Shown here: in pieces, positions 48,101 through 54,251 of the stretch | Numbering within the stretch: the stretch's first letter is position 1 | Layout of the letters: each line of letters begins with the position of its first letter | From: an uncultured Fulvivirga sp. | Lineage (GTDB): Bacteria > Bacteroidota > Bacteroidia > Cytophagales > Cyclobacteriaceae | DNA length: 64,000 bases | NCBI GenBank assembly: GCA_947500555.1 | Contig: CANMSE010000003.1 | Span: 124,001 to 188,000 of the forward strand | Direction: 5' to 3' | Made by a program: the position numbers and the translations under genes | Notes under the pieces: model-generated | Told to the model about the DNA's origin: nothing | What the model saw: only the letters and a program-made list of their open reading frames with translations | Databases searched by the model: none

Positions 48101-51100
48101 TATTGTAAGTGGGGGAGTAGCTACCTCATTTACCAGTACTCAAGTGGTGCAGGCAGGTGATATAAAGGTGATCGTTACTGACAGTGAGGGTTGTGAGATA
48201 GAGTCCGCAGTGATGAATGTTGTGCAATCCGAGTTTTTAAGAGAGTATGCCCTTTGCTTCCGATGGAAAACACCCGCACGACCAGAACAAACGGACATTA
48301 TTCAGCCTGTAACTGTGAGCACCACTTCCATTAATTCTTCAAGCATGGTCAGCCTGATTCAATCTGAAGTAGAAAAATGTATTGAGAATCAAGAAGCTGA
48401 CTTTGGAGCGGCTTATGATCAATACTGTTTGTCCACATATTTTCTCAATGACCAGGTAGAAGTTTCTTACGATGTGGCCACTTACCATCACACGCTTTAT
48501 TATTATGATCGTGCTGGCAACCTGACTAAAACTGTGCCTCCTAAGGGTGTAATGCCGCTACCTCAAGGGCAGCTATCAAGGGAGAACACACCGTCTCATA
48601 CACTTGTTACAGGTTATGATTATAACAGTTTGGGACAATTAGTTAGCCAATCCAGTCCTGATGGAGGAGCTACTGAATTCATTTATAATAACATTGGTCA
48701 ACTACGCTTTTCTCAGAATGCCCATCAGGCACAACCTGATAAAAATACACTGTCTTATACCAAGTATGATGCACTTAGTAGAATAGTAGAAGTGGGTGAA
48801 GCAGAATTAGGCAATGATTACCTGGCACCTGATGGCACTAACTACGTTATAAATGATTTTGTCGACTTAGAAAGTGAAGACCTATTGGACCTGGATAAAG
48901 AAAGTTATACCACTTTATCAGTAGATGCCAGGTACCCAACAGCCGCACATAATCAGGCGCAGCAAACATTGACAACGTATACAGAGCCAGCCTCTGTTAT
49001 TTACAATGGGGAAGGACAGACCTATTTAAGAAACAGGGTGAGTTACTCCACTTTAATCAATAAGCAAGGAGAAACAGTAACCACTTATTATAGCTACGAT
49101 CCGCATGGAAATGTAAAATGGCTTGTTCAGGAAATTCCCGGTATTGGCCAGAATGGCATTGGTTATGAATATGACCTACTGAGTGGTAACGTGTTAAAAG
49201 TGAAATACAATGAAGGTGCAGCAGACCAATTCTTTCATAGGTATGAATATGACGAAGACTCTCGACTAAAAGAAGTACATACATCAAAAGACAATATCAT
49301 TTGGGAAAATGATGCTTCTTATGAATACTATGACCATGGACCGCTTAAACGAGCGGTAATTGGTGATGATGAAATACAAGGTATAGACTATGCTTATACG
49401 TTGCATGGTTGGATTAAAGCTATTAACAATCCTATCGTTGGACCGGATGATACTACTGCTGAAGATGCTTTCGGTATGATACTAGGATATTATCAGGGAG
49501 ATTTTGAAAATGAGAGTTCAATGTTTAACAGCGCATCTTCTAATGCTGAAAATTTGTCCGCACTAGAAAATCGCAACTTGTATAATGGTAACATCAGCAG
49601 TTGGCAAATAGCCACAAGAGCTTCTGATGACACTTGGATGCGAACTGGGTTTCAGTACGAATATGACCTTCTAAATAGGATTAAAACGAGCAATTTTTCA
49701 GTAAAAAAAGATGATGGTTTTAAAGAGAGAGGAGGATTTTATGCCGACTACTCCCTAGATCCAAATGGAAACCTTCTTACCCTAAACAGGAATGATATTG
49801 ATGCCGATCATATAGATGCATTTCAATATTCTTTGAAACCAAATACCAATCAATTAACTCATGTGGACGATGCCAGTATTATAGCTGGAGATAAGCATTA
49901 TAATGACCTTGAAGATCAGGAAGTAGATAATTATAAGTATGATGCTATTGGTAATCTGGTTAGAAATGAACAAGATGGAAGCACGATTGATTGGACGGTA
50001 TATGGCAAAGTAGATGCAGTACAAAAGGATGATAATGGTTCCAGTACATACTTTATATATGATGCTGCCGGTAATAGAGTGGCTAAAAAGCTAACTGATC
50101 CCTTTGGGAATGTGAGTACAGATTATTATGTACGTGATGCGAGTGGTAATGTAATGGCCATCTACAAAGAGGCAGATAAAGAAGGAATACAGACTGTTGA
50201 GTTGCAAGAGGTACCACTTTATGGAAGCGACAGGATAGGATTGTATAAACCATCGGGAAGTTTTTCAAATGGAACTACTCTTAATGCAAGTTTGACAGCA
50301 GATGCTACAATAGCTAGCTATGAAGGTGTTTCTTATGATTTGGATGACGAAGTAGAAATTACTTTGGCACCAGGCTTTAAGTTTGAAGCTGGTTTGGATG
50401 CCGATCTTTTCAATATTGGATCTAACAGGCCGGCTGCCCTCAATGTTCTGGATGAAAAACCAGTACGAACTTTAGATGAGAAGCTCTATGAACTGAAAGA
50501 CCATCTGGGTAATATTCGAACGACTGTAACAGATAGAAAGTTGGGTGATGTTTCAGGTGGAACCCCTCAAAATATAACTCCTTCTATTGCATCTGCTATG
50601 GCGTATTATCCTTATGGGATGGATATGCCGACTGTTAAGTGGGGTGATGAATCTTATAAAGCCACTTATGAAGGTTCGGAAGCGGTAGAAGAAGCAAGTG
50701 AATTTTTGAACTATGTAGAAGGTCAGCCTTTCGCCAATATTGAGATGTTTAATCATACGGAATGCACAGGCTGTACCAGGTCACAGCTATTAGATGGCAT
50801 GCCTTCCGGTATCATAGGGTTGGCGAAAAGTTTGAAAGTGCAGAACGGTGACCATGTAGCCATGGATGTCTATGGTAAATATGTAGAAGTAGAGACTGGT
50901 TCTCCACTTTCAGACTTGGTGGCAGGATATGGTTCTGCGTTAAGTACGGCATTTGGTCTACCTACAGTTGGTGAGGGAGTGCTTACTTCAACAAATATTT
51001 CAGACCTGATTGCCAACGGAAATATTGGAGCTACGGCCAATGGAGGCAGTTATGAAGTACGGGCATACCTAAACTACATGCTGTTTGATGAAGACTTTGT

Positions 51101-53009
51101 GTTTATAGATGCCGGCTATACGCCATTGACTGATGCTGCAATTCAAGACCCTACCAGCCCGGTGAGTAATGAACATGAGCAACTTCACTTGGATATGCCC
51201 ATTACTCAAGACGGCTATATTTTTATGTACCTGTCTAACGAAAGTGATAGGGTGAGTATGGTGTACTTTGATGACTTTGAAATTACGCATACTAAGCTAG
51301 TACCGGATTTAGATCATAACCCTGATTTAATAGCGTACAGGTACGGGTTTAATGGGAAGGAGAAAGACCAGAGTGGAGAGTGGGGTGATCTTAGGGAGGG
51401 TGCAAGTGCTGTTAATTCTTCCGATTTATTAGCTTCTTATAACTTTGATGGGAATGCAGAAGATACTTCCGGTAATGGCTTTGACGGAATACCAGATGAT
51501 CCCGCATTAGTCGCTGACAGAGATGGAGAGGTTAACGCAGCCTATTCTTTTGACGGTACCAATGATAAAATCACTATCTCACATACACCAGCGTTAAATT
51601 CTACTCAGGAGCTTACCGTTACAGCCTGGATAAAGGCGTCAGCTCCTGGCAGTGCGGGTGTAATTGCTGCCAAGCACGAAGGTGGAAATACTAATAATCA
51701 GCGGGGATGGATGTTAAGCTCAGGCAGTGTTTCCGGCTCTTCGGACGATAATAAATTACAAGCTGTTGTAAGTGAATTTGGAGCAAATAGCAGTATAAAA
51801 GTGTATCATTCTTCCTTGTCTGTTTTTGACAATACTTGGCACCATGTTGCAATGACATTTGTTAATGATGAATTAAAAATCTTTATTGATGGACAGGAAG
51901 ATACCGGAGTGACGAAATACCGAGATGATCCTGTACCTTCTATTTATGAAAATAGTGCAGATGTTACACTAGGTTATCACTTAAATAATGGCGTGGGAGA
52001 TCGCTATTTCAATGGGTCTATAGATGAAGTAGCTATTTTTAATGCAGCATTAGATGCTCAAAGTATTTCTGCTATTGCTAATGGTGAGCCAATAATTGGA
52101 GAGCCGGTGGCTAATGCTGGCCTCGCTCATTATGACTATGGTTTTAGAATCTATAACCCGGCTATTGGACGGTTCTTGAGTGTTGATCCACTGACAAGTT
52201 CTTATCCGATGCTCACGCCTTATCAGTTTGCAAGTAATATGCCGATATGGGCAGTTGATTTAGATGGACTTGAAGCAGTAGTGACAATTACTCAAGATTT
52301 AGAGGATTTAGGATACCAACAAACCTTTAGAATATTTGAAGATGAGGATATTTACGGTTTTACGCGTGATCAACTCAGGAAAGATTATCCTGGACTTCCT
52401 ACTTCAGGGGCAGTAAATATAATTTTAGATAAGGATGGAAACTTTATGAATTTTATAACTACTCAGGAAGTGATTATCACTCCTACTGGTTTGCAAAAAG
52501 CAACAGATAATGTACGCAAGTATGTTGAACCAATCGGTGAAGGTTTTAAGGAGGCCTATAATATTGGCGTTAATTTTGCAACTGGTGACGATGAAGGGGC
52601 TAGGATTTCAAGAGGTATAGTCGGAGGAATTATTGCGGTTGCAGTTGCAATTCCCACTGGTGGTCAGTCTCTTGGGTATTTAGGTACTCTAGAAATAGGT
52701 CTCGCTACAAATGATATTACAAGCGCTGTCGTAGACGCAACTGATAATGAAGATATTGATCGAAATTTAGTAAGACAAGCCTTAACAGATAATTTTGGAG
52801 AAGATGTTGGTCTAGCATTTGATGCTGGTGAATTGACTTTAAGCACTAAAGGAGCTCTTAACGGTGTAACAAAAGGAATTAATAACATTCTAGAGTTTAA
52901 AGATGCCAAAGCAGCTGGTAACTTTTTTAGAGCAATTGAAGGCGCTGTAAAAGGTGGTAAAGAACTAAGCGATCTAAAAGATAAGGCTGAAGATAGGTTT
53001 GATAAGTAA
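42165..53009 (+). CDS. Rhs repeat protein with RHS-associated core, inserted LamG domain and variable C-terminal tail, 3614 aa
   Basis: This is a polymorphic-toxin-type protein. Order: signal peptide (about 1-20); long beta-sandwich region with conserved-repeat character (about 20-1460); Ig/SprB-like segments (about 1468-2020: NVPTTCLGSEDGSLNFSISG; AGTYQIIGENN); YD/Rhs repeats (about 2106-2815: YYYDRAGNLTKTVPPKGV; YDYNSLGQLVSQSSPDGG; ELKDHLGNIRTTVTDRKLGD); a carbohydrate-binding-like insert (about 2850-3055); the core start YRYGFNGKEKD (near 3061); a LamG domain (about 3085-3309); the core end YDYGFRIYNPAIGRFLSVDP...DLDGLE (3323-3371); and a 243-residue tail. The tail has a hydrophobic Gly/Ala segment (RGIVGGIIAVAVAIPTGGQS) and no catalytic motif I can name. 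A small membrane-protein gene starts one base after the stop, in the usual immunity position. Toxin activity is inference. Confidence 0.92.
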   Translation: MKFNIILAFFIFSQLDVIAQGDELSVFTSAESSVEVCSNNAVRFNIEIRNLTNSNDFTDLRLFPNLPPGINYLSGSAVNMLAVNETASNLEFSIASIAATNTLNVSFEIISTCELKSYIEDNFDTSVPVFIKNQTELHYTSGSTPKIFFEPNGSESYQVKYPEIEVFVDEDNQDILAFQLDEPIERYVTIKNGGNGGTRQLNFSISYEENLIHNSLAIVDLNDDIIQLLAPVNSTQGIQEYSIAIFTSVGDGNDSFDRDEEIRLKEVVIPIGCNAAISSTYNARWGCETELCNEQDNEAKFDAYISAPGGSNEIQGRLYEVMQAQNICQNQTVKWRYEATNEGVGNTPTYFDGAYNVQLLITGLFDTNVVDILIGNGIDFSSVFDRVVNSGSNLSIDFEDIFTSDPDGAGIGLEDLDLDGYYDDLPVGHTFHLVLEFFYNLPNTAVCEEFEFNRSIAIVSLRSPSWCDKSGSGTNWSISRRSYQERSYDHTISGPNNLLSGEVGTYNLESNGNTTASYLFDCSNGQYISTVQVPSGYYYVNGSISDEFNSDLPISAFQSGNILTITQSISSSGVSFKHNYEFDLQVDCDFNPGDIDDFDWEFNYQCDQACPLDQRRIACGSKTVNNNCIECDNFATNSFDINRITLGWRKPTDWRNPYYSYDELFLSQTAEKVDPNVHDLRLDAGYPGDKVKVVIDGELTNLASTSFDNLHFEIVYDTQFDTRRQVLDFNEGEVYISDIRYYLPTDFVPTVSIVDNKFYIDFDIPMGSNGFPSTINPGQRVKLESTFTLFNEQYVSNNSKYELQGLTGSVFANDNSGDRQSCNTFPGEFTFLKPVTNVYTSSAASYRCDDLVYAITTSQPNVGQTDDFPNEFRPNANLKNFSATAPYGYKFNHQVAPNATSVSFGDITTYSSDHREIFIDFTNYGDMLLYDVGWSYGIFLAIVPDCNNPDNSFSYGRADGNFSLADQETSISNFGYYTRSYLPNNTDHVVENKSNQPFGFNNWKSIALSLEANSIQEGISRTVSWPVTLRNITDNFVNIPAENTWVAVELRPEDNSTILEGATDNDGNELDFIFYGPIDANRPLGRNLLVKLGQLVRNGFTELNINASYVNCEDDILQALDIYASWSCDGYPVVDSSVNTVVGLPDCEVPIWKDEMYIRYKTSNLQWTVERQGGDDPIDLCSPLPFEVTLLSSKYANINSIKVHMDLPEGVELNSSFNPQYQYPQGATYQDIPTEAIMPDGGWDITEILKNFQSDGELPGTRLPDQNELKLRFDLFGNCNFDPGQAIVFRGEAFTNCGESIQLNDQKKIRLLGFPIDEIDVSLSSSGFDDCSNIGTVDVSILNSGITATSQMQLQMLLPQGIIYEESVGEPSGSVNITLNPDGSTSLSWSYPSGFLQVNEQENFTINARVDPIFWGADFPFDARTIINGQAACVIDASTCDLVATTGETSISPIINRPILGVPIVINGDTEFCDGNTVRLEGPLGYSQYQWTLNGVVLPGAINRFLNVGESGSYSLVVDCYAPLSTVDVSVLPLPLIGIMSNVPTTCLGSEDGSLNFSISGDVGALYNYEILSSSLDLIQSGTIGDGGNVSILGLSAGTYQIIGENNVSLCSSSSSIIIHNGGPIASICATSVSCTAAPDGTVDSDVSITVNRLRNPPNAFFNDYDFEIRDHLNALILNGTGQFGEELSPKPQLPYIGENYTFHVLERGNRQPCEETSQPIVITPSIMTVALDNAEGIYKKCAQNETVNVQITPNLAATSCALVFDTFFTVDISKDGSPFSQITNQAAPINLALEESGNYEVTVTGNYGQQGNCSAMTAFTIEETFLNAELSVTNPTCNSPGDDGGAVVAVTGSSGPYSYNWYQGATLLSTLPTVSNLSAGTYRLELLGQFCTLPYIEEFDVVAPTPVGSSITINPPVSDCNMSAVLNNPGGTAPYTFEWITFEELEQTQSVFDPNTGNWVLSASVITVQNTAFTDENVIVSGGVATSFTSTQVVQAGDIKVIVTDSEGCEIESAVMNVVQSEFLREYALCFRWKTPARPEQTDIIQPVTVSTTSINSSSMVSLIQSEVEKCIENQEADFGAAYDQYCLSTYFLNDQVEVSYDVATYHHTLYYYDRAGNLTKTVPPKGVMPLPQGQLSRENTPSHTLVTGYDYNSLGQLVSQSSPDGGATEFIYNNIGQLRFSQNAHQAQPDKNTLSYTKYDALSRIVEVGEAELGNDYLAPDGTNYVINDFVDLESEDLLDLDKESYTTLSVDARYPTAAHNQAQQTLTTYTEPASVIYNGEGQTYLRNRVSYSTLINKQGETVTTYYSYDPHGNVKWLVQEIPGIGQNGIGYEYDLLSGNVLKVKYNEGAADQFFHRYEYDEDSRLKEVHTSKDNIIWENDASYEYYDHGPLKRAVIGDDEIQGIDYAYTLHGWIKAINNPIVGPDDTTAEDAFGMILGYYQGDFENESSMFNSASSNAENLSALENRNLYNGNISSWQIATRASDDTWMRTGFQYEYDLLNRIKTSNFSVKKDDGFKERGGFYADYSLDPNGNLLTLNRNDIDADHIDAFQYSLKPNTNQLTHVDDASIIAGDKHYNDLEDQEVDNYKYDAIGNLVRNEQDGSTIDWTVYGKVDAVQKDDNGSSTYFIYDAAGNRVAKKLTDPFGNVSTDYYVRDASGNVMAIYKEADKEGIQTVELQEVPLYGSDRIGLYKPSGSFSNGTTLNASLTADATIASYEGVSYDLDDEVEITLAPGFKFEAGLDADLFNIGSNRPAALNVLDEKPVRTLDEKLYELKDHLGNIRTTVTDRKLGDVSGGTPQNITPSIASAMAYYPYGMDMPTVKWGDESYKATYEGSEAVEEASEFLNYVEGQPFANIEMFNHTECTGCTRSQLLDGMPSGIIGLAKSLKVQNGDHVAMDVYGKYVEVETGSPLSDLVAGYGSALSTAFGLPTVGEGVLTSTNISDLIANGNIGATANGGSYEVRAYLNYMLFDEDFVFIDAGYTPLTDAAIQDPTSPVSNEHEQLHLDMPITQDGYIFMYLSNESDRVSMVYFDDFEITHTKLVPDLDHNPDLIAYRYGFNGKEKDQSGEWGDLREGASAVNSSDLLASYNFDGNAEDTSGNGFDGIPDDPALVADRDGEVNAAYSFDGTNDKITISHTPALNSTQELTVTAWIKASAPGSAGVIAAKHEGGNTNNQRGWMLSSGSVSGSSDDNKLQAVVSEFGANSSIKVYHSSLSVFDNTWHHVAMTFVNDELKIFIDGQEDTGVTKYRDDPVPSIYENSADVTLGYHLNNGVGDRYFNGSIDEVAIFNAALDAQSISAIANGEPIIGEPVANAGLAHYDYGFRIYNPAIGRFLSVDPLTSSYPMLTPYQFASNMPIWAVDLDGLEAVVTITQDLEDLGYQQTFRIFEDEDIYGFTRDQLRKDYPGLPTSGAVNIILDKDGNFMNFITTQEVIITPTGLQKATDNVRKYVEPIGEGFKEAYNIGVNFATGDDEGARISRGIVGGIIAVAVAIPTGGQSLGYLGTLEIGLATNDITSAVVDATDNEDIDRNLVRQALTDNFGEDVGLAFDAGELTLSTKGALNGVTKGINNILEFKDAKAAGNFFRAIEGAVKGGKELSDLKDKAEDRFDK

Positions 53010-53010
53010 A

Positions 53011-53460
53011 GTGACAGATAATGAAATTATATATAGTGTTAAATTCTCTTGGTTAAGAAAACTAGTATTACCCTATTTATTGATAATATTTATTATTACG
53101 ACTATTGCTCTCTTTTTAGGTGAAGGTGATTATGAAATATTCTTCTGGATATTTCTAACTGTAGCTTTTAGTAACTATTTATTTTTTATTCAATTTGAAT
53201 GTACAGAAATTGTGATGACTAAATATCAAATTCATATTTCGTACCCTTTAAGTTTATTCTTAAAAAAAAAGCAATATAACTTCAATGAAGTTAAGAAAAT
53301 ACAATTTTCATTTGACCCAAGTCCTTATGGAACTCCAATAATGAAAATATTTAAAATGGACGGAAGCATTAAGAAACATCATTGTGCTTATGAAAGAGAG
53401 TTAAAGGAATTGCTTATTTTATTACAAGATTATAATGTTGTAATTGAAAATAATAATTAG
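53011..53460 (+). CDS. putative immunity protein: small membrane protein with PH-like domain, 149 aa
   Basis: The start is probably GTG 53011, one base after the Rhs stop; a TTG at 52999 would overlap that gene. Two membrane helices lie near the N-terminus (KLVLPYLLIIFIITTIALFL; EIFFWIFLTVAFSNYLFFIQ), followed by a cytoplasmic domain with strand pattern like a bacterial PH fold (TEIVMTKYQIHISYPLSLFL; KKKQYNFNEVKKIQFSFD). Position directly after an Rhs variable tail is the standard place for an immunity gene, and a membrane immunity protein would suit a membrane-acting tail. No immunity family is recognised, so the role is inferred from context. Confidence 0.65.
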   Translation: MTDNEIIYSVKFSWLRKLVLPYLLIIFIITTIALFLGEGDYEIFFWIFLTVAFSNYLFFIQFECTEIVMTKYQIHISYPLSLFLKKKQYNFNEVKKIQFSFDPSPYGTPIMKIFKMDGSIKKHHCAYERELKELLILLQDYNVVIENNN

Positions 53461-53648
53461 TAATTGAACTCATTTGCTTTATGTTGAAAAAATTAAGCAA
53501 ATTCAATATTTAACATGCCTAGTTGAAATTTATTAACTGTTCTTTTCGAAATCAGTCACTCAAAACTTTGTTATTGACTTTTCAATGTACAATTGTTTTA
53601 ATTATAACTCGTACTTTGCTCAATCATAATACCTAAGTCTAAGATATA

Positions 53649-53813
53649 ATGAGACTGCCCTTACTCATAGGAACTCTTTTACCGTTTGTGCATTTTTCAT
53701 TAAGTGCTCAAAACTATGATCAGCAGTATAATCAAACTTCACAAGTACTAGAAAATGAGCAAGATAGTCTGGAGATGAAAGCCAAGCCCCCAACTGGTCT
53801 AAGCGTCCGCTGA
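53649..53813 (+). pseudogene. truncated duplicate of the 5' end of the downstream coiled-coil/OM gene
   Basis: ATG 53649 opens a 54-codon frame beginning MRLPLLIGTLLPFVHFSLSA, then QVLENEQDSLEMKAK. This matches the signal peptide and start of the mature part of the gene at 54252 (SASAQTPDQQ..., QALENEQDSLAVKTR), also at DNA level (CTAGAAAATGA[G/A]CAAGATAG shared). Homology stops where the first palindromic repeat begins (53796), and TGA 53811-53813 lies inside that repeat. It is a broken paralogous copy. The roughly 190 bp before it (from 53461) hold no gene; ATTTGCTT/AAGCAAAT (53472-53502) could be a weak hairpin terminator for the Rhs operon. Confidence 0.75.
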
Positions 53814-53940
53814 GACCAATAAATGCAATAAAATATCCCCCACTTCCCACTGGTCTTAGCGTCTCGCTGAGACATAACAAGACAAGGGTTGATATATATA
53901 TTTATTATCTGGGTTAGCAGTCTTAGCGAGACGCTAAGAC
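53796..53940. repeat. three copies of a 21-22 bp palindromic repeat
   Basis: Copies lie at 53796-53817, 53853-53873 and 53920-53940. Each has the form GTCTTAGCG - 3 nt - CGCTAAGAC with slight variation (A-for-T, G-for-A, and a 2-nt centre in copy one). The third copy is a perfect inverted repeat and is in opposite orientation to the second. The first two are preceded by CAACT/CCACT. Size, symmetry and clustering resemble REP-type palindromes. Translated, they give LSETLR-like peptides in either direction. Confidence 0.8.
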
Positions 53941-54089
53941 TAGATGGATCTAAGAGTGATTCTGGACAGAATATCTTAATGTATTTTATTACTAAAAATA
54001 TAAGGTATAAAGTAGAAGAGTATATACTAGGAGAAGAAATTGATGAAGGTATAAATCCAAAAGAATGGAATTTAAGAGAATTTTTATAG
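53941..54089 (+). pseudogene. possible gene remnant between the palindromes and the next gene
   Basis: The frame running out of the third palindrome to TAG 54087-54089 reads SKSDSGQNILMYFITKNIRY, then EEYILGEEIDEGINPKEWNL. Its composition is protein-like, but it has no start codon outside the repeats. It may be the tail of a lost cassette or chance. The remaining sequence up to 54251 is AT-rich with two hairpins and no gene. Confidence 0.25.
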
Positions 54090-54125
54090 AATTCAACTCA
54101 CTTGAGTTAGTTGTGGTCCACCTGT

Positions 54126-54144
54126 CGCTCGTTTGTAACGAGTG
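54126..54144. repeat. second palindromic element (CGCTCGTT-TGT-AACGAGTG)
   Basis: An 8-bp stem with a 3-nt loop and one G-T wobble, followed by TTTTA. It may be a short terminator or a second REP-like palindrome. A further small inverted repeat, AACTCA-CT-TGAGTT, lies at 54095-54108. Confidence 0.45.
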
Positions 54145-54251
54145 TTTTATCCGTAAATAAAAACTGCATAAGTTACGCACCTATCAAGGCTATCTATCAC
54201 ATGTGAATGGTATAATTTCCTCTATTGTAACTCAAATTTGAAGGGTATAAA

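Noticed and set aside
53665..53880. 71-codon minus-strand open frame reading LSETLRPVGSG
   Set aside because: It runs across two palindromic repeats and antisense through the truncated pseudogene; the frame is open because of the palindromes.
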